From: Cordylochernes scorpioides | Lineage: Eukaryota > Arthropoda > Arachnida > Pseudoscorpiones > Chernetidae | Length of the DNA: 64,000 bases | Direction of reading: 5' to 3' | NCBI GenBank assembly: GCA_030710605.1 | Contig: CP092863.1 | Location: 108,671,754-108,735,753, forward strand | In this document: one piece after another, positions 42,914 through 53,693 of the stretch | Layout: each line of letters begins with the position of its first letter | How positions within the stretch are numbered: position 1 is the stretch's first letter | Made by a program: the position numbers and the translations under genes | Notes under the pieces: model-generated | What the model was told of the DNA's origin: nothing | The model's input: only the letters and a program-made list of their open reading frames with translations | Database searches by the model: none

Positions 42914-42956
42914 ACATCACGCTGACGAGAGCCAACAGCCCGAAACGCGTTCGTGT
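42914..42956 (+). ncRNA. Type I hammerhead ribozyme (CTGACGA core)
   Basis: Stem I CACG, CTGACGA (42922-42928), stem II GAGC/GCCC with one mismatch and loop CAACA, GAAA (42942-42945), stem III ACGCGT, fully self-complementary with no loop, H17 = T (42951), then CGTG pairing with CACG. Predicted cleavage follows 42951. All invariant core bases are present (position 7 may be any base). Dimeric action is implied by the palindromic stem III. Confidence 0.8.
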
Positions 42957-43095
42957 TTGCCTTTTCTTGATTTATCAAGAAAATGGGTTGGCCAAATATC
43001 AGTTAACAGGCTAAATCAACGTTTAGTTTATTTCTGTTCCACTAGATGGCGCTCTGCCATCTAAAAATCTCATGTGCTCTTGATCAGGATATGCC
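42914..43095 (+). mobile_element. Family P2 element, copy 2, starting with a hammerhead
   Basis: After the ribozyme come GATTTATCAAG, GGGTTGGCCAAATAT, AAACGTTTAGTTTATTT, AGATGGCGCTCTGCCATCTA and TGATCAGGATATGCCTTTTT, matching the centre and right arm of 10203-10404. The left arm is absent or replaced by the tandem array. Confidence 0.7.
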
Positions 43096-44702
43096 TTTTT
43101 TGATTTTGATACCAAGACATGACCTTTATTTTTTTCACGTATATATAAAGAAGGGGTTCCAATTTCATTCTTTCGTTCAAACTTGTCTATCAGCCCAGTC
43201 TATGAACCTTATCATTTACCGGTTTCAGAAGCCATTGGATTACCTACACTCACTGTTGGACTTGCGCAAAAAAAAAACTATTGTCTATAGAATCAATTCA
43301 TTAATTTATTTTTAAAACTACTTCAATACAGATATCTAATCCAGGTTTTTCTCTATTTTTTTCAAAGCCACAACTTATACCAACAGATAACCAACTTCTC
43401 GACTTACAGCATAGTTGAAAGCTTCAATCGCCATAATTTACATACGTATCTATAATTTGCATTATAACATTCTGCATCAACAATGGAAAATATGTAAATA
43501 GGGAAAATATGTAAATAATGCTAATATGGAAATTTAACAGAAGACAGACATGTTATTTGAACAAAGCACATAGAGCTATCTATCTGTGAAAAAATGCGAA
43601 GTTTCTTAAAATTATATGCAGCCTTTAAACTCATTAAAAACGTTATATAATTAAAACATAATATAAAATAGTTTTCACGCGTCTGTTAGATCAATTTAGC
43701 GAACTCGCTCTAAGGGTTAACTACAGATGAGTCATGTCATGTTGATAATATTTAATTTTACGTTTGTTAATTGTAGATATTTAAAAATAGAACAAAATAA
43801 TCAGCTCTTATGATGATGATATATTCACGTTTTTCATAAATTCACCAATACCTCGCTTTGTGTCGTTTCGTTTTGCATTTTTTTCGAAGTTGCGTCGCTG
43901 CTTAATTTTTACTGATTTTCACTCTGCGTCGTTAGATTTTCGAAGTTGCGTTGTTTTGGATTCGAGTCTTTAATTTTTTTTTCCTAAAATATGGCAACAC
44001 CTTTGTTTTTGAATACGCCTTTCCATATTTTCACTTTGCGTCGTTTCAATTTGCGTCGTGTTTTTTTTGGAACGTAACCCCGACGCAAAGCGAGGTATGG
44101 GTGTATATTTTGTCGAAAAAAAGAATCTGAAACGCAAAAGTAAGCCATCTTTTAATGACATCAATGATTATGTTGGCCAACCCGCTGCTCTTTTCTTTAT
44201 AGCTCTGGTATATAAGAAATTCGACAACTTTACATAGTATGTATGGCTTAGGAATAATTATCTCCATATACGGCTTCACACACTTCAGAAATAATATTTC
44301 CATATAAGACTTCACTATCCCATAATGATTACCTACATATGTGGCCTCAGAAACATTATTCCCTTATATACGTAGATTTGAATGTTTATCTACAAATATG
44401 GCTTCACACACACTTCAAAGTGATTATCTTCAATATATGGCTTCACTTCCGAATGACTATCTCTCTATATGATTTACATATTCAGGAATTATGTGCATAT
44501 ATTGAATTTATAAATATTTTTTTTATTATTCCGATATTTCGAGGGGCAACTCTCCTCTCTTTATCGAGGGTGTTTGTATTCACATATATCAACATGATGC
44601 GTTAGCGCAGTATAAAATTGTTTATTTTAAAAAGGAAAATGTACGCGTTAAAATAGTTTTAATATTTGCATATATTTAGACTTGATCGATGTGAATATAT
44701 CA
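43096..44702. other. Anonymous AT-rich sequence
   Basis: No coding region. 43850-44100 repeats GTCGTTTCGTTTTGCA and TTTGCGTCGTTTC in both orientations, an inverted, low-complexity motif. At 44530-44570 a PLE-type hairpin (ATTTCGAGGGGCAACTC, TATCGAGGG) is seen. Confidence 0.4.
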
Positions 44703-44990
44703 CTAGCCGAATGGCCCGGGCAACGCCCGGGTTTTACCCGATTAAATGCTTTTATTCAAATACTATTCGCTACAATTTTAAATTGGCGCCGTGGATGTCA
44801 TTCTTGTATAATATATAAATGAGCTTTAAAAATTGTAAAAAAAAAAAAAAATGCATCGGCCGGAAATAGAACCCGGGCCGCCCGCGTGGCAGGCGAGTAT
44901 TTTACCACTGAACTACCGATGGTTATAAGAAATGGCCATATTTGGGTATTTATTCCATTCACAAAAGCAAACGGTGACAGAATTGATTGA
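44703..44990 (-). mobile_element. Non-autonomous Helitron, family H3, copy 3, with full-length tRNA-Gly-like passenger
   Basis: The 3' end on the minus strand is CCCGGGCGTTGCCCGGGCC, then ATTCGGCTAG and T. GATTGGCGCC-type text and ATATAATAAATG-type text match the 6755 copy. After the tRNA-like segment, CAAAAGCAAACGGTGACAGA is also shared with it. The 5' boundary near 44990 is not defined. Confidence 0.75.
44852..44922 (-). tRNA. tRNA-Gly(GCC)-like sequence inside Helitron H3
   Basis: 71 nt on the minus strand: CCATCGGTAGTTCAGTGG, then anticodon loop CTGCCAC with anticodon GCC, then CCCGGGTTCTATTTCC and GGCCGATGCA. Acceptor pairing holds for six of seven positions (the first base is C where G is expected). 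The B box is changed (TTCTATTTCC). As a repeated Helitron passenger it is probably a tRNA pseudogene. Confidence 0.7.
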
Positions 44991-47171
44991 TGACTCTGAT
45001 ACTTGTATATTTTAATTTTTTAAGTAAAATTCCCTATTTCCTAGCTGCTTTCTAAATTAAACATCAGTCACTTTGCTATCATTTTTTATTAATTTTTTAT
45101 CTTTAAAATGTTTATACAAATATATTCTAGAGTCTCTCATTCTCGTGTTCGCACAATGTGTTTACGAATGGTATTTAAGGTTATAAAGATATATTTTATT
45201 GCTTTTGTCAGTAGCTCTCTATACATTTATTTTTTAACTTCAAAATTTTATCTTTAAAAATAAATAAATGCGACCTGTCATAAATTGTCTAAAAATCCTC
45301 CATCAAATGGGAAGAATAAATCCACATCTAACGGCTTCCAAAAAACGTCAAAAGTTGAACCAGAACATCAATAAAAAAACGAAATATATTTGACAACATT
45401 GTCAGATTTTTCCATTGCTCTCTCTTTCTGAGAGAACTACATAAATAAAAAGTAAAAGGGAAAAAAAGGGGAGAGTACACACAGAACTATAAAAATAAAT
45501 GTTTATCTATATATTTAAGGCTTCAAGGTTTTTGGTATTTTCAACAGTGTGACATGGTTCTCTCAATAAATAGTGGGAGATGGATTGTTTACATTTCACC
45601 AAAAACCTTCCACAGTTTCCCCCAACCTCAAAAAATCAATAGCTGGGCGTAACGTAGGCGTGTCGAAGAGGCGGTCCCAAAATGTCTCAAGGGAAAAAGC
45701 AGTTACCACCAAAAATGCTTCTAAACCGAGATATAAATCTTTTAAATATATATCGCTATAAAATACGGAAATCTTAACAATATATTCCACCTACCCACGT
45801 TTTTTGATTTTAAATATAAATATATAAAACACATATAGAAATATATATGTCAGATATATATATATATATACTCTATGTATTTATTATACTTACATTTCCG
45901 TTTATCGAAGAGTACTTTTCAATTATTTTCAATTTCTTTTTTAGAGCTAAATAAAAAAGTACATTAGTTTAATTTTGTATAAATTAGCCCTTAAATAAGT
46001 AAATTACTAACTAATTTACGTTTTTAGTCGTATACATTTATTGAATTTCGTTTGCTGGTGTGTTTTTAGGTGTTTAAAATGTGTTGTTAATTATTTTTTT
46101 AATTAATTTATTAAGCCTTTTTGTTAAACAAAAATAAATAAAAGCCTTCGTAGTAGATATTTCGATTTTTCTATCTCTCCCCTTTCTTTTTAAAAATTAT
46201 ATTATTAAATTTGCGTATGTTTAAATTCTTTTTCATGTATTAGAATTACACAAATTTGGAAAAGAGTGTTCTAGCAGATTTAATTAGTTTCTTTTTACTA
46301 TTAATTTTGTTTTATAAATGTAAATATTTAATTAAATTTTACACAGAAACATTACCTTTATTAAAATAATTAGCCAAATTAATGGTTAATTGAGGTATAT
46401 TAGAACAGAATGTCAATAAGTTTGATTTAACTTTTTAACCCATTTTTCAAACTGTCAAAACGATGTTAAAATTTGATTTTCCTAATTAATCCATTTTTAA
46501 AATCAAGTTTATAACAGCTAATAAGAGATGTCGTCTGACATGCTTATTTCAATTTCACTTTTTCCTGTGTTGATGATAATAATTATAAAAATATTCAAAG
46601 AATTATTTGAAAAATGAGTAACTTTCACTAAAATCACATGTTTTCGTTTGATTAAAATTATTTGAAGGAAAGATAATAAATGTTATTTACTTGTGTATTA
46701 ATATTAATAAACGTGTAAAATCCTCTCTTCCATAGGGATTAATATTAAAGGGAAAATATATTTTATATTTAATATCATTAAGAATGTTACGCGCTTTTTT
46801 TAATCAACAGTTGTTTCCTTTAAAATATTTTAAAATGCCAATAATTATTGTTTAAAATAATATGAAATTAAGGTAAATACTTAGTTTCTAAACACGAAGT
46901 GACAACCTATTAAAACCTATATTTTTATATTTTATTTCTGACTATAATATATTTTAAATATTTTATTTCATTTTTTAAAATTATATTTTGCTGTTACGTG
47001 TGTGGTTAGTTTCAATTTTGTTTAATTAATTTTCTCTATTTTATCATATTTTATTTGTTTTATAGTTTTTAGAGGGAATAATATAGTTTACAAAAAAAGA
47101 TAAATCCTCTCGCAGTAAGCTTCTTTTATTTAATAAATTTCATATCGTAATTTCTTTCTCTTTATTATAAA
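44991..47171. other. AT-rich sequence without supported features
   Basis: The frame at 45573-45761 (62 residues, basic) has no recognisable motif. A (TA)n tract lies near 45858-45872. I found no repeat ends, RNA motifs or transposon protein pieces. Confidence 0.4.
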
Positions 47172-47215
47172 CTAGCGGATGTACCCGGCTTCGCCCAGGT
47201 TTTTCTCGAGGGAAT
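47172..47215 (-). mobile_element. Helitron family H1 3' terminus, isolated
   Basis: CTAGCGGATGTACCCGGCTT, then CGCCCAGG is the minus-strand H1 end (hairpin with one mismatch, then TACATCCGCTAG and T). I could not find the corresponding 5' end, so only the terminus is called. Confidence 0.65.
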
Positions 47216-47439
47216 GTTTGTAGTCTAGTAATAAGAAAATATACTACACCTAAAAACTATCAGATAAAAGAGAAACCACGGAAGGTGAACAGAAAAATGC
47301 TTACAATGGATGTTATGTTTACGATATCAAGTTAAATAAAAACAAAGATAAAGTTTGCATATGTTGGTCACTATAAATTTGTATAAGTAAATAAAACAAA
47401 GCATCAAGGGCTGCGTTTCTTTATTAAAACAAATATATA

Positions 47440-48110
47440 CGAGCTTTCGGGCACATACGCCCTTCTACAGGAATTAATAAAACAGTAATCCAACTAGTTT
47501 GAAATAAGATTTGTTTATAAATTTAACCTGCATATCCACGATACACGTGCATTTCAACTTGCAAGGTATCCCATCAGACATGTGATATCTTATACTGTGA
47601 TTGAATTATTTTTTATCTTATTTTATTTAAGTCTTTATTTATCCGTTTTAGTAACTTAAAAAACGGATAACCCCCCCCCCCCCTCCCCCCCGTCTATTGG
47701 TCTTGTGTGGCCGCTGATGGCGGGTTGAACAGTTGATATCTGGTAATATGACTCCGTAATAGTAACATATGGCCATGAATACGCGTTTTGAGAACTCTAT
47801 CGTAGATTTTAGTTTTTTTAGCGCAGATTCATGTTACTTTCCCGAATTCATGTTTTACCATAGCCATTCTGCAATTTGTATCGTTTTTAATTCTTTAACA
47901 TTACACGATTAGCATGCTTACGTAGTTGTTATATATCAGTAATTTAGATATGCAAATTTTAACCTGAATTGTATTTTCGCCGTACTATATACATCACATA
48001 TGCAAATATACCTCAAATAGATTCCTATATAAAGCCTTTGTTACCTTAGTTTGCTACCTGTTGAAGGGCGTGACTGCCCGAAAGCTTGTCACACGTTTAT
48101 CTGAATAAAA
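47440..48110. repeat. Region bounded by two inverted PLE hairpins
   Basis: At about 47449-47475 the minus strand has CCTGTAGAAGGGCGTATGTG, CCCGAAAGCTC; at about 48056-48085 the plus strand has CTGTTGAAGGGCGTGACTGC, CCGAAAGCTTG. The two face outward and enclose about 580 bp of AT-rich text including a C run at about 47671-47695. It resembles an internally deleted PLE with inverted ends. No coding sequence remains. Confidence 0.5.
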
Positions 48111-49050
48111 ATCTTTTCTCCTTAATTTTCATTACTATTTTAATTAGTTTTAATTATTAATCAAGATTGTGTGTGAATATGTGAGAAAGATGTAATATCG
48201 TTGTTGTTTTCTTGGCCGACTGTTTTACATATGGTGTTATCTTAAAATTGCTTGTTTTGAATATTTTTTAGATTGAGATTATTAGCTAGTATGTAAAAAA
48301 ATTAACTCTGTTGAAATTTAATTTTGTATTTATATATAAATAAAATTAACTCTGTTGATTTTTCTTTGTATTTAATCGATAACAGCGAAGTTACGCATGT
48401 TAATGTTAGGAAATATATTTTGATGTTAAGCAAAACCTGCTCCATCTCGTTTTACATAAATGTTGAAAATTTGGTTGAAATTGATGCATTGTAACGAAAG
48501 TTTTTAGTGATGTCCACTTATGAAATTTCCATTTTATTAATATAGATTAGCATATTTGTTTAATATATCTTTTTTTTGTTTTTTTTTTATTGATACAAGT
48601 ATATTTGATCAATTCTGTCATGGAAGAAAGAATGAAATATTTTTAAATTGAATATTTGGCTATAAATTACTATTTTATATAATTTATTTTTTTTGGTTAA
48701 TATTATATTATCACAAATATATTTATTGCTTCTTTTGATTTTTTAAAAATAATGTCCATTTTATGTCCATAATTTTTGGTAGCCTAAATTTATTCGTTAT
48801 ATTTATTGCTGTGGTTTATATTTATATTAGCCCAATGTAACCGACTTTACACCCGGGTATTATCCTGGTGAAATTTCAGCCACGTTTAGTTAAAGAGCAT
48901 CATCAATTTTAAATTTTAGCTAGTAAAAACGTTGTGCAAAAAAAAATAATAACATAAAAAAAAATACTTATTAGCTCTCCCAGCGCTGATTCTTGTGATG
49001 AAAAGCATTATAACAGAAATTTGACTTTCGACATATAGAAATTAAAGTTT
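48111..49050. other. Anonymous AT-rich sequence
   Basis: 48830-48880 (TTAGCCCAATGTAACCGACT, ACACCCGGGTATTATCC) vaguely recalls a decayed Helitron terminus, but no hairpin/CTAG end is preserved. Nothing else is recognised. Confidence 0.35.
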
Positions 49051-49059
49051 TGAAAATAG

Positions 49060-49260
49060 AGCAACCCATAAATAAATCTTTAAATAAAAAGGCATATTTT
49101 GGATCAAAATATCATTTATTTTACCAATATTTCAGTTGGCTAAACGCCAACCTTTATCAAGGTATTATAACATTTTAATGTGTTGGCGTTCAGCCAACTG
49201 AAATATTGGTGTAAAAAAATGATATTTTGATCCAATATATGTCTTTTCATTTAAAGAAAT
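49060..49260. repeat. Palindromic element with PLE-type hairpin (GTTGGCG...GCCAAC)
   Basis: Arms from AAAAAGGCATATTTTGGATC to its complement at 49235-49255 enclose two inverted hairpin copies, best at 49185-49206 (GTTGGCGTTCAGCCAAC, then TGAAATATTGG). Relatives are at 7600-7790 and 61040-61235, and the stripped form is at 1076-1163. Confidence 0.75.
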
Positions 49261-49394
49261 TAAAGTATAAACTATTTTAGTTTCTTAATAACCTTTATTT
49301 TAAACGATATCTTCGCTAACTTCGCGTGTGAAATTTCTCAAAAATTGATTCAGTGGTTTGTCCGAAAAGAATAACATAAATTTAGATTTAAATA

Positions 49395-49515
49395 AATACT
49401 ACACAACCTTTATAATTATTTCTTCCAACGTTTCACTGACCGGTTGTCACCTTTTTCAAGGAAGGCAAATCTTACATTGGAAGTTAATAATTAAAAATGG
49501 TTGTAGTATTTATTT
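49395..49515. repeat. Short palindromic PLE-type element (GGTTGTCACC hairpin)
   Basis: AAATAAATACTACACAACC at the left and GGTTGTAGTATTTATTT at the right are inverted. Inside, the minus strand reads CCTTGAAAAAGGTGACAACC, GGTCAGTGAAACG, again a spacer, hairpin and GAAA order. Confidence 0.65.
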
Positions 49516-49904
49516 TAATCGTATTTAAAATTCTACACACACAACCTGTGAGAAATATTTTTCTATAAATATCGATTTAAAAAATATATATATGCATACA
49601 AGGTTTTGCAATTTTAAAAGACGACAATTTACACTTTATAATGGTATTTATACTATATTAGACATTTATTATATATTATAATAGCAACATATTTTTTACT
49701 TTAATAACATTTTTAACTCTTTAATGACAACATTTTATACTTTAACAACATTTTTCATTTTAATAACAACATTTTACACTTTAATAACAACATATTTTTC
49801 TTTTTAATAACAAATAATAAAAATATTTACTGGGCCGAAGTGTCTTTAATTCTAAAACTATGAATGCCTGTCAGGCAACCTCTATATTCATGATAACGTA
49901 TATT

Positions 49905-50125
49905 ATGATACATTAGCGCGCCATCTGTTATGAAAATTCGAAACTATTATAGACGCGTGTGTGTGGTTCTTTTAAAAATCAAACAATTTCTACTGCCCTT
50001 ACTGCAATTAAAAAAAAAAAAAAAAAACTCCCATTATTTTTTCCATTGCAGTAAGAGCAGTAGAAATTGTTTAATTTTAAAATAATCATACGAGTCTATC
50101 ATAGTTTCGAATTTTCATAACGTAT
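49905..50125. repeat. Palindromic element, family Q, complete short copy
   Basis: Left GTTATGAAAATTCGAAACTA, TTATAGACGCG; right CGAGTCTATCATAGTTTCGA, ATTTTCATAAC; inner arms CAATTTCTACTGCCCTTACT and complement. The central hairpin is replaced by an A run, so this copy has lost its core. Confidence 0.8.
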
Positions 50126-50734
50126 AATAAACTTGACCTTCTGTTGTAAATATGTTGCCTATAATTTTGTGTAACATTATTATTTAATATTTTAAAATAT
50201 TCCTTATTATTTTTAAATTTTAAGTATGATTGAAATTTGGAATTATAATTAATATTCTATGAAAGAAGATAAACAACGAAGACGAAAAAAGAAGATCAGG
50301 CAAGAACAGATACTTTACGTGGCTCTTATATATCCTTTCTTTTAATTTTATATGTTAATAAATATTTTATTGATTATATAATTGACGTGATCCCTATCTT
50401 CCCATTTAAACACCCACAAAAAACCAATACCATGCAATTCCCAAACAAATCAGAACAAACATCAAAGACGGATGTATTTCTGTGTATTTTGATTACAATA
50501 TCCACACCCTTCAAAGACGGATGTAGTAACCTCCAATAGAAGAAGTAGGTTATAAAAAAATATCCAAAGGCTAAGAAGTCATAATGAAAAATCCCCTACC
50601 TAAACATAGAGTAACAAAAAGTACTGAAAAAAACAACACATATGTATAAGCCATTTCCCGTCAGCCTATAAGATAGATCGTGTAATATGTGCTTTGAAAA
50701 AAGAAGGATAAAAAGAGTTGTTGGGTTCTGCGTT
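50126..50734. other. Anonymous sequence before the second gap
   Basis: A short direct repeat (TCAAAGACGGATGTA at about 50462 and 50511) is the only structure seen. No gene supported. Confidence 0.4.
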
Positions 50735-50834
50735 NNNNNNNNNNNNNNNNNNNNNNNNNNNNNNNNNNNNNNNNNNNNNNNNNNNNNNNNNNNNNNNNNN
50801 NNNNNNNNNNNNNNNNNNNNNNNNNNNNNNNNNN
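50735..50834. other. Assembly gap (100 N)
   Basis: One hundred consecutive N. The minus-strand frame crossing it is meaningless. Confidence 1.
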
Positions 50835-52006
50835 ATCTTCTCTCCCCCCTCAAGCAGTCATCTTGACCGCTAGCTTCATGATCGCCATTTTAAACAAATG
50901 TTTCAAACCAACCATTTAGATTTCCTCGAGAATCTCACAAATCTCACCAACGAGATATCACAACACAACATACTTTAAACATTTTACATGTTAATTGATA
51001 ACACCAATTAAAACAATTTGGTTAAGTCTTATATAGACTTTTTAACGCGAAAGAGGAATCATTCTCTACATACCAGCATTCAGGACAAACGAAAAGATCA
51101 TTTCACATATTCCCAGTTTCAGAGTCATAGAAACACCGATGTTACCAAAGGGGTATAATCTAGTCACACACCACAACTGTAACTTTTCGTCAAAAGAGAC
51201 AATTTTTGTTCAATTTTACACTACTTAAAATTTATCCAATCATTAATAACCTTCAATTATATTATAAATTTTGTATAAAATCTTGAATAATTATTCTTAT
51301 TCTTACCTTTCAATTATATAAACAAATTTTTTAATCCAACATTAAAAAAAAAAAAACCTTTAATCAAATTTACTTTTATTTTCATGATATTATTTTAGTA
51401 TTGTGAAACATCTAATTGTTTCAAAAATTATTTTATTTTATTATTTATTATATATTTTATATATTACAGGTTTAATTTTGTCCACTTACACTTTTTGTAC
51501 CCGCAATCATATTTCTATATTTCTATTCACTATATTTTATTTGTTTAAATACCTTTATTATCTGACAAAGTTTATCATCCACTATCGGGCATCTACAACA
51601 ATCGTTTTCAACAATCATATTCTTTAACCAATTCCCTATATTTTTCATCACTATCTTTTCAGTCATGCGTCACATCAACGTAGAAAAACGACAGCACTGC
51701 TTGACAATTTATTTTTTGATTTCGTAATTCAACAAACTCTTTGAGGACACAGTTCCCCAGACTTACAAATCCAAACTTCTGGTCTGAACAAGCTTCAAGA
51801 GTTTATTTCATTTCATCCGCAGAGCAAATCACCAACGCATACACAAAGCGTTCACTTTTTTCAACTTTCAACTTTTTTTTCAGCTCTAGCGGACCACATT
51901 CAACCTTTGATTTCGAGTCAAGTCAGATCACCTACTGTCGCTACATTTCTACTTATCGCATGGCTCTATTTCACTCCTTTCTCAATCGTATTAATAAGCA
52001 ACTTTT
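50835..52006. other. AT-rich sequence, no supported gene
   Basis: Frames at 51403-51627 and 51741-52022 give 74 and 93 residues, the first highly hydrophobic because of T-rich codons. Neither shows a domain or a codon pattern that distinguishes it from chance. Confidence 0.35.
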
Positions 52007-52345
52007 CTTCAACAACTTTTAACCCAATAATCCTAAAATTGTGACAAAACACTGTAACCCTTATATAGGATCGCAAGTGAAACATTGCCAAGGAAGACAG
52101 CTCAAGTCTATATCCTCGCTTTGCACCTGGATCTGAGTATTTGGTTTACATGAGCACTTCTAACAATTACATATTCTTCAACAACTTTTCAACCCAATAA
52201 CAACACAATTGTGACAAAGCACTGTTACCGTATACAGGATCACAGGTGAAACATTGCCTAGGAAGACGCTCAAGTCAATATCCTCGCTTTGCACCTGGAC
52301 CTAAGTATTTGATTGCATGTGTAAATCTCACAATTGCTTATTCTT
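52007..52345. repeat. Tandem duplication of about 169 bp
   Basis: CTTCAACAACTTTTAACCCA at 52007 and CTTCAACAACTTTTCAACCC at 52176 start two copies that share GTGAAACATTGCC, AGGAAGAC, TATCCTCGCTTTGCACCTGG. Divergence is several percent with small indels, so the duplication is not recent. Confidence 0.85.
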
Positions 52346-52799
52346 TAACTACTAACCCTGTCCAACGCCCACCAATATTCTCTTAGAATGTGAATTTTTA
52401 TGTCATCATTTTATTTTAATCATCTTTTTTGTTAATCAAACACAATGTCATTTTTATTTCACTTTTATATATCCAACAAATATCATCTTGTTATAGCCCT
52501 TTTTAACCCTCACAGTTTAAATTAATTAAAAGAAATTTTAATTACTTACCTGTGTTAGAGAGGCTTTACCCGCCTAAACCCGGATAAACCCTTTCACTCC
52601 CTGGGCCCATCTATTGTAATTTAAACCAACAACCCCATACTGTGTATATAACTTATAATAAGATTGTCATGTTGTATATAGAAACACATCTATAAATAAT
52701 TATGCGCATGATTAATCTGTGTCACTGCATCGCCATATGTAATGTAATTTGTACAAAGTGGATAAATAAATAAAATCTGTAATAGATTTAAGAGTTGAG

Positions 52800-53385
52800 C
52801 TAAAGCAGAGATCGAGCATAGTATTGCCAAAACAACAAAGTCTAAAGATGGAAGTCATAAATCAGGTCGATTTACAATTCCCACAAACAAGGCCACCCAC
52901 ACTGTCACATGTGGTGGAATGCAGAGACCCCTCTCACACCTGGACATGCCAAGGCCCCCTTTTCTCAGAAACGCCCCTGTCACATAAGGTCGCCCCGTCT
53001 TTAACCTATAAATACATCACCTTACAGGGACTTGACAGTTCAGTACAGTTTAGTTTAGTTCACCCTTAGTGCAAGCCGCGTCGGTCGTATGTTATGTCGA
53101 TCTTATCCAACATGTAATTAGGAAGAACTCGTCTATCTCCATCTTGCGCTTCTAGCTCAGCTTTTATCTGTTACGGAACTTTCTTAGTGCAACTGTGTCT
53201 TCGTTTTTGTGTGGATATCCCCAAGCTTTTCCACTCTGCCTCGACCACGACTGCCTGTATTTTATGAGAACTTTTAAAGGTCTTCCAAGGTGCAGAGAGG
53301 TACTGGAAAACTCTACATCCTGACTGTTCCTCTTGGTCAACACAGTACAACAAGAGCTACCAGGACTTCAACATCATTTCATATA
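52800..53385 (+). promoter_or_regulatory. Putative Pol II core promoter (TATA plus initiator)
   Basis: TATAAATA at 53007-53014 is followed 33 bp later by TCAGT at 53040-53044, the arthropod initiator consensus at the expected distance. The surrounding 52880-53160 is GC-richer. No coding frame follows convincingly; the 81-residue frame 52824-53069 starts upstream of the TATA and is not its product. It could be the promoter of an old LTR or of an unannotated transcript. Confidence 0.4.
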
Positions 53386-53389
53386 TATG

Positions 53390-53693
53390 TGTGGCAATAT
53401 AATAATAATGTGTGGAAAGAGAAATAATCACACCACAATCTGGTAGAGGAATCCAGACAACCAGAGAGAGAAGTGGAGATCGCCGGGCTGCCCGCCGCTG
53501 AGCGGCCGGCCGTTCGTATCGCACACAAAAAATCCTCAACTGTCTTAATTAGTCCTGAGGTTCCAAGTAACGCCCCTGTGGTCGCCCCCTGGAATGTCCC
53601 TGGTGTCTCAAATGACCGGAATTTAGCTGATGTCTCTCTCTGGGTTGACTGTAGGTTTTCTTTATTATTCCTGGAAGAGCATATATTATGACA
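53390..53693 (-). repeat. LTR (3' LTR in element orientation), 304 bp
   Basis: Uninterrupted LTR. Notable segments are CACACCACAATCTGGTAGAG, GCTGAGCGGCCGGCCGTTCG and CCCTGGAATGTCCCTGGTGT. The GC-rich middle and AT-rich edges are the same in the other copy, with only a few differences, so the insertion is not very old. Confidence 0.85.

Noticed and set aside
50596-50853. Minus-strand frame through the assembly gap
   Set aside because: More than a third of it is N, so the frame is not evidence of coding.
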